Assembly (NCBI GenBank): GCA_035373625.1
Contig: DAOSNS010000002.1
Coordinates: 62,001-126,000, forward strand
DNA: 64,000 nucleotides
Direction: 5' to 3'
Source: DSWT01 sp035373625
GTDB taxonomy: Bacteria; Chloroflexota; Anaerolineae; B4-G1; SLSP01
This document shows positions 44,149 to 52,629 of this stretch, piece after piece (within the stretch, counting starts at the first letter, position 1; each line of letters starts with the position of its first letter). The notes under the pieces were generated by a model that was given only the letters and a program-made list of their open reading frames with translations, was not told the origin of the DNA and did not search any database. The translations under genes and the position numbers were made by a program.

Positions 44149-44916
44149 TTATGCTTTTTCCACTTGCAGAAAATCTAACTCCACCGGGGTTTCGCGCCCG
44201 AAGAACGAAACCAGGACGCGAACTTTGGTGCGTTCTTCATCAATGTCATCCACCGTGCCGATAAAATCGGCAAATGGCCCCTCGATGATACGCACTTTCT
44301 GGCCGGGTTTGAAGGTGGCGCGCACCTGCGGCGCTGCCGCTTCCATCCGCCGCAGAATGCCCTGGACGGCCTCCGGGCGCAATGGCGTCGGCGTATTTCC
44401 CATCCCTACGAACCCGGTGACGCCGGGGGTATTGCGCACCACGTACCAGGAATCATCCGTCAGCCGCAACTGTACCATGATATAGCCCGGATAGAGACAC
44501 CGCTCCACGGTACGCCGTTTGCCATCTCGAATTTCGATTTCTTCTACGGTGGGGACTACAACTTGAAAGATGTAGTCCTGCATGCCCATGGATTCGATGC
44601 GTTGTTCCAGGTTATGCTTGACTTTGTGTTCGTAGCCGGAATAGCAATGAATGATGTACCAGGCGCGTTCGTCTGCTTCCGGTTTGGCTTCTTCTTCGGC
44701 GAAAGGCTCCGGCAACACCCCCACCACTTCGGTTGGTTTACTTTCGGTGGGAGCGCCGACGCCCTCTGCCGGTGGCGGAACATTCAGCCCAAACCGTTCG
44801 AAGAGCGACTCCGGCGGGAGGTCCAGCTCAGGGAGAACCTCGAACGTGTCTTTCAGTTCGGATTCATCCGCTGCGAAGTCCTCGTCTTCTTCATAATACG
44901 AACGATCATCGTCCAT
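44149..44916 (-). CDS. nusG: Transcription elongation/antitermination factor NusG with long acidic N-terminal extension
   Basis: A 255-residue NusG. The NGN domain begins at about residue 85 with AWYIIHCYSGYEHKV and includes LYPGYIMVQL; the KOW domain (about 200-250) has GQKVRIIEGPFADFIGTV. The ATG at 44916 lies 5 nt after secE and yields an 82-residue acidic, proline-rich extension starting MDDDRSYYEEDEDF that is absent from most NusG proteins. Family role: it binds RNA polymerase clamp and links to ribosome or Rho. The extension may contact other factors. Confidence 0.95.
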   Translation of the reverse strand: MDDDRSYYEEDEDFAADESELKDTFEVLPELDLPPESLFERFGLNVPPPAEGVGAPTESKPTEVVGVLPEPFAEEEAKPEADERAWYIIHCYSGYEHKVKHNLEQRIESMGMQDYIFQVVVPTVEEIEIRDGKRRTVERCLYPGYIMVQLRLTDDSWYVVRNTPGVTGFVGMGNTPTPLRPEAVQGILRRMEAAAPQVRATFKPGQKVRIIEGPFADFIGTVDDIDEERTKVRVLVSFFGRETPVELDFLQVEKA

Positions 44917-44921
44917 GAAAA

Positions 44922-45236
44922 CTAAGCCTCTTCCCCTCGTCCGATCCAGTAGGCGGTACCGAGCAATACCACGACGACGACCACACCCAAAACCATAAAC
45001 AAGACATTGCGGGTGACAAGGTTGCTCAACAGCCACCCGAAGAAGAAATCCAGCACGCCCAGAAATAAGGCCATAGCCACGGTGACCACCAGAACGATTT
45101 TGGTCATCGCCCAGCCCTGTTGCAGCGTAGGCCAATGCACGCGGCCCAATTCCGCACGGGTGGTGCGGAAATACGCCACAATCGGATTATCCTTTTTGAC
45201 TTTTGCCTTCTGGTCAGCAGCCACAAGCGCCTCCAT
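44922..45236 (-). CDS. secE: Preprotein translocase subunit SecE
   Basis: A 104-residue SecE: the amphipathic YFRTTRAELGRVHWPT segment (22-37) and the main helix (about 45-68). A second hydrophobic helix follows at the C-terminus (about 77-98), beyond the single helix of minimal SecE, then WIGRGEEA. AAGGGG precedes the ATG. Position between tRNA-Trp and nusG is the usual one. Confidence 0.93.
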   Translation of the reverse strand: MEALVAADQKAKVKKDNPIVAYFRTTRAELGRVHWPTLQQGWAMTKIVLVVTVAMALFLGVLDFFFGWLLSNLVTRNVLFMVLGVVVVVVLLGTAYWIGRGEEA

Positions 45237-45255
45237 CCCCTTATTGACACTCTAA

Positions 45256-45288
45256 AACACCGCCTGATGCGGCGGTGTTGTTTTTTTT
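45256..45288. terminator. Hairpin between tRNA-Trp and secE
   Basis: AACACCGCC / GGCGGTGTT stem. The T run (T8) is on the plus-strand side; on the minus strand, in which the tRNAs and secE lie, only TTTT follows. It may partly end the tRNA transcript or act as a processing signal before secE. Confidence 0.55.
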
Positions 45289-45295
45289 ATTCAGA

Positions 45296-45368
45296 CAGGC
45301 GAGGCAGGAATTGAACCCGCAACCTACGGTTTTGGAGACCGTTGCTCTGCCTGTTGAGCTACTCGCCT
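45296..45368 (-). tRNA. tRNA-Trp (anticodon CCA)
   Basis: Complete cloverleaf, acceptor AGGCGAG/CTCGCCT, anticodon loop CTCCAAA, T-loop GTTCAATTC. CCA end is not encoded. It is the last tRNA before secE. Confidence 0.96.
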
Positions 45369-45415
45369 ATATAATTTGACTTGCAGGAGCAAACTGCTCC
45401 ATTGACCCTACCCAA

Positions 45416-45488
45416 AGCCCATGATCAGACTTGAACTGATGACCCCTTTCTTACCAAGAAAGTGCTCTACCGACTGAGCTACATGGGC
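45416..45488 (-). tRNA. tRNA-Thr (anticodon GGT)
   Basis: Acceptor GCCCATG/CATGGGC, D-loop TAGCTCAGTCGGTAGAGC, anticodon loop TTGGTAA, T-loop GTTCAAGTC. No encoded CCA. Confidence 0.96.
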
Positions 45489-45502
45489 AGGCTTCCATAA
45501 GG

Positions 45503-45586
45503 TGGGCAGTGAGGGACTCGAACCCCCGAAGGCGTTGCGCCAACTGATTTACAGTCAGTCTCCTTTGCCGCTCGGAACAACTGCCC
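45503..45586 (-). tRNA. tRNA-Tyr (anticodon GTA)
   Basis: Class II tRNA with a long variable arm; acceptor GGGCAGT/ACTGCCC, anticodon loop CTGTAAA, T-loop GTTCGAGTC. No encoded CCA. Confidence 0.95.
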
Positions 45587-45590
45587 AGAA

Positions 45591-45663
45591 AGCCGACGGT
45601 GGGAATTGAACCCACAACCCTCCGCTTACAAGGCGGATGCTCCGCCGTTTGAGCTACGTCGGC
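45591..45663 (-). tRNA. tRNA-Thr (anticodon TGT)
   Basis: Acceptor GCCGACG/CGTCGGC, anticodon loop CTTGTAA, T-loop GTTCAATTC. First gene of the tRNA-secE-nusG-rpl unit, only about 2 nt from the predicted start of promoter P2. Confidence 0.95.
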
Positions 45664-45671
45664 GTTCGACG

Positions 45672-45699
45672 ATTATAACACACCGGCATCAAGGGTCAA
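45672..45699 (-). promoter_or_regulatory. Promoter P2 of the tRNA-secE-nusG-rplKAJL unit
   Basis: Minus strand: TTGACC, 16-nt spacer, TATAAT with an extended TG. Confidence 0.75.
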
Positions 45700-45727
45700 G
45701 ATTCATATTCCCTACCGAGCGTCGGTA

Positions 45728-45755
45728 AGTATACACATATTAACCGATTTGTCAA
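45728..45755 (-). promoter_or_regulatory. Promoter P1 of the tRNA-secE-nusG-rplKAJL unit
   Basis: Minus strand: perfect TTGACA, 16-nt spacer, TATACT. It is tandem with P2, 56 nt further upstream, as is common for stable-RNA operons. Confidence 0.7.
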
Positions 45756-45771
45756 CCAAAAATATACGCGG

Positions 45772-47058
45772 TTATCCAAAACGTTGCCGACGTTCGACGC
45801 GCTGCCGGAGGATATTTTCCAATTCCTGCGGCGTTTGCGCGACGAGGGGATCATACCGCACGCCCGGATAGTAGGTCTCGAAAAACGCTTGCAGGTCGTC
45901 AGGCCACCATGCCGGGTTGACGGCGGTGACGGCGCGCTCGCCGAGGCCGGGACCATAAGCGGCATCATCGGCGCTGGAGCCGATGGTGACGTGATAGGTC
46001 TCCCAGTAGAGACGGCATGCCTCGATCCAACGCCAATCCGCGCCCGGCGGCAGGAGCAGGTAATGGCGGTTGAAAGGTTCACGGGGTTGGCAGGGCGCAG
46101 GCGGGGGCGCAGGTTCGGGGGGCAGCGGCGGCGTGGATATGACCGGCGCGGCAGGGCCGGCCTCTTCCCAGGTGGGGTCCTGTGTATCCTTAATGGAGAT
46201 CATATATTTGACCATCTCCGGCAGCATGCGGGTGAAGTCGTAATTGTCCCAACTGCCCGCGCCACCCAGGGAGAACAGATGGGCGCCGACGACGTAGTAG
46301 TCTTCCCGCAACCGCGCATCGTACCATTTCATCTGCTGCATCCATTCTTCGACGGAAACCTGCGGCAGGTCTTTTGCCAGGTTAACTTCGGTTAAGAAAA
46401 GGGGAACGACCTCGTTGCGCGGCTTGAGGAAATCTTCATATAGCCAGCGGTAGCGGCAGGCCAGCGGGCCGCGATCCGGGTAGGTGGGGCGTCCCGGCAG
46501 GGGTTCACCAAACCACACGTTCATGGGATAGGCATACTCGTGGAGCGCAAGCGCGTGCCCGCCCGCCTTGGCCCGAGCGAAAACGCCGGTAGCGACGATG
46601 GCTTCCATTTCATCCCATTCCGGCGTGCCCATGCTGTAGGAAAACAGCGCCAGCTTGTACCCTTCTCGATCGGCGATGTCCATACAGTGGATCATCAGCT
46701 CGGCCAGTTTACGGTGTCCATCCGGCCCGGGTGGGTCCTGCTCGTTGATGATTTCCCAGTAGTCCACATAAGCGCGATGGGGCGCCCATTTGGGCAGCAG
46801 GCTATCCATCACCTTGCGGGCGACTTTGCGCAGGTCGTCGTCCAGCGGAGGGCCTTCGACGTTGACGGTCGGATCCGCGCCGCGCATGTAGCGGCCTACA
46901 GTTTGTACGCGCGCATCGAGTGCTTTCACATCCTTCAGCCAGCCGATGCCTTCCACGGATTTCACCGTGGTCATCGTCGCCCCGGCCGCCAGGAGATTTT
47001 GTAGCACTTTTAACGTTTCGCCCGGCAAAATGCCGTGAATTCCTAGTTTACTTGGCAT
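45772..47058 (-). CDS. Glycoside hydrolase-like TIM-barrel protein (clan GH-A type)
   Basis: A 428-residue protein. After MPSKLGIHGI the barrel shows YWEIINEQDPPG with N105-E106 (the clan GH-A acid/base Asn-Glu pair on strand 4) and PLFLTEVNL with E224, a candidate nucleophile on strand 7. A proline-rich linker (PPLPPEPAPPPAPCQP, about 310-325) leads to a C-terminal domain of about 100 residues. No signal peptide is evident. AAGGAGG precedes tandem ATGs at 47061 and 47058; the second has better spacing. Related Chloroflexota proteins are of unknown activity. Confidence 0.6.
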   Translation of the reverse strand: MPSKLGIHGILPGETLKVLQNLLAAGATMTTVKSVEGIGWLKDVKALDARVQTVGRYMRGADPTVNVEGPPLDDDLRKVARKVMDSLLPKWAPHRAYVDYWEIINEQDPPGPDGHRKLAELMIHCMDIADREGYKLALFSYSMGTPEWDEMEAIVATGVFARAKAGGHALALHEYAYPMNVWFGEPLPGRPTYPDRGPLACRYRWLYEDFLKPRNEVVPLFLTEVNLAKDLPQVSVEEWMQQMKWYDARLREDYYVVGAHLFSLGGAGSWDNYDFTRMLPEMVKYMISIKDTQDPTWEEAGPAAPVISTPPLPPEPAPPPAPCQPREPFNRHYLLLPPGADWRWIEACRLYWETYHVTIGSSADDAAYGPGLGERAVTAVNPAWWPDDLQAFFETYYPGVRYDPLVAQTPQELENILRQRVERRQRFG

Positions 47059-47071
47059 CATACCCTCCTTA

Positions 47072-47130
47072 TGCGTTTGAAAGTTGGCGCATTGACACGT
47101 TGGAGCGTTGGCACGTGGCACGTTGGCATG
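47072..47130. repeat. AACGTT-type leader repeat
   Basis: GCGTTTGAAAGTTGGCGCA, TTGACACGTTGGAGCGTTGG and CACGTGGCACGTTGGCATG lie just upstream of the glycoside hydrolase-like start (minus strand). Confidence 0.65.
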
Positions 47131-47188
47131 TGAGTGTCATTTATGTTTCCATTGTAGAGGAAAACCATTAAAAAAGCAATACGCACTT

Positions 47189-47370
47189 TTTAGGCCATAT
47201 TCAGTTGCCGGAAGTAGCCAAATGCGATAGCCCTATACACCAGGCATTCTCGTTACAGTGACTTCATTTGGCTGCGAGCGGATCGTCAGATCCGCGTTGG
47301 ATAGCCAGATCCGCGTTTCTCGACTATATCAGCTAAAAACGGGGAACTGGCGCAAGAATGATAAGACCCT
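47189..47370. repeat. Mosaic of dispersed repeats
   Basis: Three elements found elsewhere in the window sit side by side. They are the 26-bp word of 23245-23270 (47189-47214), a diverged inverted double copy of the 37-bp array unit (47276-47323, with GCGGATC-GTCA-GATCCGC), and a deletion form of the 27756 element (47341-47370). An AGCCAAATG/CATTTGGCT inverted repeat (47216-47273) brackets the gap between the first two. Together with flanks this makes a 360-base gene-free region (47059-47419). Confidence 0.75.
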
Positions 47371-47383
47371 CCCCTATACACAC

Positions 47384-47411
47384 TTGCCTTAAGCGTCACT
47401 GTGGGTATAAT
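47384..47411 (+). promoter_or_regulatory. Promoter of the glycan cluster, near-leaderless
   Basis: TTGCCT, 16-nt spacer, TATAAT. Predicted +1 is about 47418, 2 nt before the ATG at 47420; no Shine-Dalgarno is present. Confidence 0.6.
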
Positions 47412-47419
47412 AACAACCT

Positions 47420-48547
47420 ATGACGATCTATGTGGACGTTTCCGCAGCCGTACACCAACGTGCAGGCTTGGGGCGTTATGCCGCCAGTCTGACGCAGGCT
47501 TTGTTGCCACGCCTCTCACATCGCTTGATGTTGTTCTACAACCGAGAAAAGGGCGTTGTGATACTGCCGGGTCTGGAGCATGTGCCCGCGCGTACTGTTG
47601 TTTATGGGTACAAGTCCTGGCGGATGATGGTGTGGCTGGGACAGCTTGGGCATATCCCGTTCAACCATCTACTTCCTCACGCGGCGCTCTTTCATGCTAC
47701 CGAACATCTGGTGCCGTACTTGAAGGGTGTGCCGACGGTGCTTACCGTCCACGATCTTATCTTCCGCAATTTCCCGGAACACCATAAACCGCTCAACCGC
47801 TGGTATCTGAACTTGACGATGCCGTTGTATTGCCGTCACGCCAGCCACATCATTGCCGTATCGGAGGCCACGCGCCGCGATATTATGGCCGCCTATCACA
47901 TCCCCCCGGAGAAGATCACGGTCATCTACGAGGCGGCGGACCCGCGCTTTGAGCCACAATTGCGCACGGCTGTGGAAGCGGTGCGCACCCGTTATCACCT
48001 GCCGCAAGAATATCTGCTGTATGTGGGGACCATCGAGCCACGCAAGAACCTGACGCGCTTGTTGCGGGTGTGGGAGCCGTTTTATCTGGCGCATGAGGTG
48101 CCGTCGTTGGTGATTGCCGGCCAGCGCGGGTGGTTGAGCGCCGATTTCTTCGCGGCGTTGGAGAAAAGTCCGGCGCGCGATGGGGTCCTGCTGATGGGGC
48201 ATGTTCAGGATTGCGATTTGCCGGCGATCTACGATGGCGCTGTGGCGTTCGTTTTCCCCAGCTTGTGTGAAGGGTTTGGGTTGCCACCGCTGGAAGCGAT
48301 GTCGTGTGGCACGCCTGTCGTTTGTTCCAATACGTCCTCGTTGCCCGAGGTGGTGGGCGAGGCGGCATTGACGTTCGATCCCACCGATGATGCCGCCATC
48401 GCCGAGGCGCTGCGGCGCATTGTCAAAGACAAGGATTTGCGCGCACGCCTGCAGGAATTGGGCATCCAACGCGCCGCGTGTTTTTCGTGGGGACGCGCTG
48501 CGCAGGAGACGATGGGCGTGTACAAAAAGTTGTTGGGGACGTTGTAG
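47420..48547 (+). CDS. GT4-family glycosyltransferase
   Basis: A 375-residue GT-B enzyme. AGLGRYAASLTQAL near 15-28 is the N-terminal nucleotide-loop region, TVHDLIFRNFPEHH near 115, VGTIEPRKNLTRLL near 202, and E-x7-E lies in CEGFGLPPLEAMSCG. It is the first gene of the surface-glycan cluster. The ATG is 9 nt after a TATAAT, so the mRNA is probably leaderless or nearly so. It is very similar in layout to the GT4 at 50893 and the one at 39214. Confidence 0.88.
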   Translation: MTIYVDVSAAVHQRAGLGRYAASLTQALLPRLSHRLMLFYNREKGVVILPGLEHVPARTVVYGYKSWRMMVWLGQLGHIPFNHLLPHAALFHATEHLVPYLKGVPTVLTVHDLIFRNFPEHHKPLNRWYLNLTMPLYCRHASHIIAVSEATRRDIMAAYHIPPEKITVIYEAADPRFEPQLRTAVEAVRTRYHLPQEYLLYVGTIEPRKNLTRLLRVWEPFYLAHEVPSLVIAGQRGWLSADFFAALEKSPARDGVLLMGHVQDCDLPAIYDGAVAFVFPSLCEGFGLPPLEAMSCGTPVVCSNTSSLPEVVGEAALTFDPTDDAAIAEALRRIVKDKDLRARLQELGIQRAACFSWGRAAQETMGVYKKLLGTL

Positions 48548-48563
48548 CTTTCAGGAAGTCACT

Positions 48564-49307
48564 ATGCTACGGCAAACCCTTATTGTACTCCCGGCTTACA
48601 ATGAGGCCGAAGCATTGCCGCGCTTATTGTCGAAGATCTTGCCGCTTTATGTCGAAGGCGGATTGCACGGCGAGGTTGTGGTCGTTGATGATGGTTCTAC
48701 CGATCAGACGGCCGAGGTTGTGCGCAGTTATCCCCCACCTGTCCATCTCATTTCTCACCTCCACAATATGGGACTGGGTGCCGCCATACGCACCGGACTG
48801 ACGTATGCTGCAAGCATCGCCGCCGATGAAGACGCCATTATTACTATGGATGCCGATGATACCCACAACCCCGGTTTGATTATCCGCATGTTACAAAGGC
48901 TCAACGAAGGGTATGAACTGGTGATTGCTTCGCGCTACCAACCTGACTCACGCACACTTGGCGTGACGCCTTTACGTCAGTTTCTGAGTTGGGGCGCCGG
49001 TTTGCTGTTTCGCCTGTGTCTGCCCATGCCCGGCGTGCGCGATTATACCTCAGGGTTTCGGGCTTACCGCGCTTCTCTCATCAAACGTGCTATTGCCCAG
49101 TGGGGGCCGCAGTTTATTGACCGGCAGGACTTTTCCAGTATGCCCCGGCTCTTGTTGCGTATGCGGCAGTTGAGGGCCATTGCTGTCGAGGTACCAATGG
49201 TGCTCCATTACGATTTGAAACCCGGTGTCAGTAAAATGCGGGTGGGCCGCAACGTGCTTGCCAATCTTAAACTGATCTGGCAGGCTTTCCGCGAAGACAG
49301 AGTATGA
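48564..49307 (+). CDS. GT2-family glycosyltransferase (polyprenyl-phosphate mannose/glucose synthase type)
   Basis: A 247-residue GT-A enzyme: VLPAYNEAEALP (8-19), VVVDDGSTDQT (39-49), and the metal site MDADDTHNP (95-103). GVRDYTSGFRAYR is the motif of DPM1/GtrB-like synthases, which charge polyprenyl phosphate with a sugar. No membrane helices follow, so it is the soluble DPM1 form. AGGAAG precedes the ATG, which replaces a longer frame through the previous gene. Its product could feed the GT39-like gene that overlaps its end. Confidence 0.88.
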   Translation: MLRQTLIVLPAYNEAEALPRLLSKILPLYVEGGLHGEVVVVDDGSTDQTAEVVRSYPPPVHLISHLHNMGLGAAIRTGLTYAASIAADEDAIITMDADDTHNPGLIIRMLQRLNEGYELVIASRYQPDSRTLGVTPLRQFLSWGAGLLFRLCLPMPGVRDYTSGFRAYRASLIKRAIAQWGPQFIDRQDFSSMPRLLLRMRQLRAIAVEVPMVLHYDLKPGVSKMRVGRNVLANLKLIWQAFREDRV

Positions 49308-50881
49308 CCTCGCTGGCGTTATCACAACCGTCACGGATTTCCTCGCACGTGAATCGGCGCTGGCTTACGCTTCTTGTTTTATTGGGCAGTAGTTTCTGCC
49401 TGTTATGGCAACTCGATGCCAAAAGCCTCTGGATTGATGAACTCTTCACTGCCGAGATTGTCGCGCAGCCCACAGTCCAGAGGATCATTGCCGCAGTGCG
49501 CGCCACCGAGGGCCGTCCACCGTTATATTACCTGCTTCTCCATTTCTGGACGCGCTTTGCGGGAACGAGTGATTTTGCCCTAAGGTTTTTCTCGATCGCA
49601 CCGGCTTTTCTGTGCTTACCGCTTGTTTATGGGTTGGCGCGCCGGTTGTCTAATCGGCAGATTGCCTGGAGTACGTTCTTGTTATTTGCTTTTGCGCCGT
49701 TATTCCTTCTGTACGCTCGGATGGCGCGCGCATATTTTATGGCAGTTTGCTGGGCTTTGTTGACCTGCTATTGTTTCATACGTTGGCTAGATCGGCCTGA
49801 GTCTTTATGGTGGGGAGGGTATCTGCTGGCCGGATGGGGGCTGCTGTATACGGACTATATGACGGCCTCAATCTTACTGATTCCCAACTTAATCCTGGTG
49901 AGTTTCTGGCGCAATTCACGGTACTTATGGGGGCGTTGGGCAGCGATACAAGTGCTCTTGATTCTGGGGTTTATTCCCTGGCTACCTTCATTGCTCCAGC
50001 ACACCGCGCGTTATCAAACTCCTATTCGGTTGGCCGATTTGACCCAGGGAATCAGCGGCTATGCGGTCAAATTAGCCCAGCCGGTTCTCGTTTTTAGCCT
50101 GGGAGAGACTCTGCATCCCTGGAATCCTATCGGGGGCTTGGGACTGCTCATGATCAGCGGTTTGGCGCTGTTGGGATTATGGCAATTATGGCGGCAGAGA
50201 CAACTTGAGAGTTGGTTTATCATCTTTAGCGTTATCATACCGGTCCTTTTTACCGTGTTTATTGTGACCGGCTTTCTGGTGCGGTATATGACGTTTGCCT
50301 GGATCGGCGCACGTACACTCCAGGCATTTCCCTTCTATGTGATGTTAGTTGCAGCGGGGATCAGCGCGCTCAAATCTCCCACAATGCGTCGCCTGGTTCT
50401 TGGATTCATTGCTGTGGTTTTCCTTTATGCAAACGTTAATGACTACACAAATCGTGATTTTCAAAATCCGGTATATGTCATCCCCTCTAAAACGATAGCT
50501 GCACATATTGTGACGCAGATTCAACCGGGGGACGCCATCATTGCTTCAAGGGATAGCATCGTGGAACGTTACTACAGAGCATATCGCATGGACTATCCCA
50601 TTTTGGATAGCCAGATGGCGGATGAGCTGAGGACATCTATTGAGCAAAACCAATATACCCGACTGTGGTTGGTCACGGTGAACCGGGATCGCGGGGGTGT
50701 CGAACCTGATCCGAATTTTATGACGTGGCTACAGACGCAGTATGTGACAACCGGACATTGGGGATATGCCGAAGTCACGCCTGGATACCGGCGTTTCAAG
50801 ATGCTTTTGACGCAACGTGAAGCCTATCGTTACAAGGCAGAATTGACTCTTTATGTGCGTCGTCAATCGGCATTGCCATAG
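49304..50881 (+). CDS. GT39/ArnT-like polytopic glycosyltransferase
   Basis: A 525-residue membrane protein with about eleven helices. The first external loop has the acidic pair in LWIDELFTAEIV (D45, E46) followed by GRPPLYYLLLHFW, the signature of PMT_2/ArnT/GT39 enzymes that use polyprenyl-phosphate sugars. A C-terminal soluble domain of about 130 residues follows residue 395. It overlaps the GT2 synthase by ATGA, fitting a donor-synthase/transferase pair. Its GC is lower than that of its neighbours. Acceptor unknown. Confidence 0.8.
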   Translation: MTSLALSQPSRISSHVNRRWLTLLVLLGSSFCLLWQLDAKSLWIDELFTAEIVAQPTVQRIIAAVRATEGRPPLYYLLLHFWTRFAGTSDFALRFFSIAPAFLCLPLVYGLARRLSNRQIAWSTFLLFAFAPLFLLYARMARAYFMAVCWALLTCYCFIRWLDRPESLWWGGYLLAGWGLLYTDYMTASILLIPNLILVSFWRNSRYLWGRWAAIQVLLILGFIPWLPSLLQHTARYQTPIRLADLTQGISGYAVKLAQPVLVFSLGETLHPWNPIGGLGLLMISGLALLGLWQLWRQRQLESWFIIFSVIIPVLFTVFIVTGFLVRYMTFAWIGARTLQAFPFYVMLVAAGISALKSPTMRRLVLGFIAVVFLYANVNDYTNRDFQNPVYVIPSKTIAAHIVTQIQPGDAIIASRDSIVERYYRAYRMDYPILDSQMADELRTSIEQNQYTRLWLVTVNRDRGGVEPDPNFMTWLQTQYVTTGHWGYAEVTPGYRRFKMLLTQREAYRYKAELTLYVRRQSALP

Positions 50882-50892
50882 GAACTTTTGTT

Positions 50893-52029
50893 ATGCCGCA
50901 TTACGTCCTGGATGCCCGCACCGCAACGCCGCATTTCCCCGGCATCGGACGCTATGTCACGAATCTGGCCCGCGCGCTGATCCCGCAGCTCACCCCCGAT
51001 GAACGACTCACCATATTCTTCGATCCGGCGCATCCACTCGACCTGCCCGCCGGTGATGTCGCGCATTGTCTGCCGGTCGCAGTTTCACCCTTCTCGCTCA
51101 AGCAGCAATGGGTGATTCCTCATTTGCTGCGGCAGTTACGGGCCGATCTTTACCACAGTGCTTATTATTTGATGCCCTACCGCCCCGGCGTCCCTACACT
51201 GCTCACACTTTACGATCTCATCCCGATTTACTTTCCCGAACACAGCACGGTGCGGGCGCGCTTGCTTTTTCGCTCGACGACGATGTTGGCGCTGCGTGCG
51301 GCGCGGTGTGCACTGGCAATCTCCGAGGCCACGCGGCGCGATTTTCTGAGCCGTTTTCCCCTGCGGCCTGAGCAAATTCTGGCGATCCCGCTGGCCGCCG
51401 ATCCGGCTTTTACACCGCAAACTGCCGAGGTCGTCGCTGCCCTACGTGCGCGTTATCCCCTGCCGGAAAAGTTCATCTTGTATCTGGGAAGCAATAAACC
51501 GCACAAGAACCTTGTGCGGCTCATCGAAGCCTGGGCCGGCGTGCAGGCGGAAGTGCCGGACTACGTACTCGTCATCGCCGGCGCGTGGCTGCCGCAGCAT
51601 CCGGAACCCCAGGAACGCGCACACGCTTTGCGGATCGCCGACCGCGTTTGCTGGCTTGGGCCGCTGCCCGACGCCGACCTGCCTGCGCTGTATGCGGCGG
51701 CTGACGTCTTCGTCTTCCCCAGCCTGTACGAGGGATTTGGCTTGCCGGTGATTGAAGCAATGGCCTGTGGGACGCCGGTTGCCTGCGCCAACACCTCATC
51801 GCTGCCGGAGGTTGCGGGGGATGCGGCGGTGTTGTTCGATCCGACACGGACGGCAAAGATCGCCGAGGCACTGCGCCGGTTGTTGTGCGATGGCGAGCTG
51901 CATGCCGATCTGCGGCGGCGCGGTCTGGCACAGGCCGCGCGATTCTCGTGGGCACGCACCGCGCGGGAAACGCTTGCCCTATACCGCCGGGTTGTGGCTT
52001 TTGAGAACGAGGGCATAATCGAGGGATGA
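50893..52029 (+). CDS. GT4-family glycosyltransferase
   Basis: A 378-residue GT-B enzyme with FPGIGRYVTNLARAL near 17, TLYDLIPIYFPEHS near 110, LGSNKPHKNLVRLIEAW near 199 and the E-x7-E block YEGFGLPVIEAMACG near 279. Transfers a sugar from a nucleotide donor to the glycan built by this cluster. Its end overlaps gmhB by ATGA. A clear ribosome-binding site is not visible (AGGAACTTTTGTT, 12 nt). Confidence 0.9.
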   Translation: MPHYVLDARTATPHFPGIGRYVTNLARALIPQLTPDERLTIFFDPAHPLDLPAGDVAHCLPVAVSPFSLKQQWVIPHLLRQLRADLYHSAYYLMPYRPGVPTLLTLYDLIPIYFPEHSTVRARLLFRSTTMLALRAARCALAISEATRRDFLSRFPLRPEQILAIPLAADPAFTPQTAEVVAALRARYPLPEKFILYLGSNKPHKNLVRLIEAWAGVQAEVPDYVLVIAGAWLPQHPEPQERAHALRIADRVCWLGPLPDADLPALYAAADVFVFPSLYEGFGLPVIEAMACGTPVACANTSSLPEVAGDAAVLFDPTRTAKIAEALRRLLCDGELHADLRRRGLAQAARFSWARTARETLALYRRVVAFENEGIIEG

Positions 52030-52598
52030 GCGTGCAGAACCCATATCGGCATGTCCTTTTCCTCGACCGTGATGGCACAGTCAACGTCGAGGTCAATTAC
52101 CTGAGCGACCCTGCCGGGCTACAGCTTTTGCCCGGTGCGGCAGAGGCCATCCGGCGCTTCAATGCTGCCGGCTGGGCCGTGGTGATCATCACCAATCAGT
52201 CGGGTATCGGGCGGGGCTACTTCACGGCGGAAGATGTTGCGGCGGTCAACGCGGCGCTGGTGGCTGCACTGGCGGCTCAGGGCGCGCGCGTGGACGCCAT
52301 TTACGTCTGCCCGCACCATCCCGACGCGCAGTGTGAGTGTCGCAAACCCAAACCGGCGTTGTTTCGGCAGGCGCTCGCCGATCTGCATCTGGAGCAGACG
52401 CCGTGTGTCGCTGTGGGGGATAAGATGAGTGATCTGGAGCCAGGGCGCGCACTCGGCTGCCGCACGATTCTGGTGCAGACGGGATACGGAGCGACACTGG
52501 CCGCCCATCCCGAAACGCTGCCGTTCATGCCCGATGCCATCTTGCCGGACCTGTCTGCCGTCGCCGCGTATTTGCTTGGGGATACCTCAACAGATTGA
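52026..52598 (+). CDS. gmhB: D-glycero-D-manno-heptose-1,7-bisphosphate 7-phosphatase
   Basis: A 190-residue HAD-IIIA phosphatase: catalytic D14 and D16 in FLDRDGTVN, ITNQSGIGRGYF (55-66), the zinc-binding set C95-x-H97...C103-x-C105 in CPHHPDAQCECRKPKP, and GDKMSDLEPGR. It removes the 7-phosphate in ADP- or GDP-heptose synthesis. With HddA and HddC downstream, the GDP-D-glycero-alpha-D-manno-heptose branch is indicated. GmhA is not in the window. Confidence 0.92.
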   Translation: MSVQNPYRHVLFLDRDGTVNVEVNYLSDPAGLQLLPGAAEAIRRFNAAGWAVVIITNQSGIGRGYFTAEDVAAVNAALVAALAAQGARVDAIYVCPHHPDAQCECRKPKPALFRQALADLHLEQTPCVAVGDKMSDLEPGRALGCRTILVQTGYGATLAAHPETLPFMPDAILPDLSAVAAYLLGDTSTD

Positions 52599-52629
52599 AC
52601 GTATTTTTAACTTGCATTGGGGAATAGGG

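Noticed and set aside
44917..45135. Upstream extension of nusG
   Set aside because: It lies antiparallel in frame within secE coding sequence on the same strand and would duplicate that region; the ATG at 44916 follows the secE stop.
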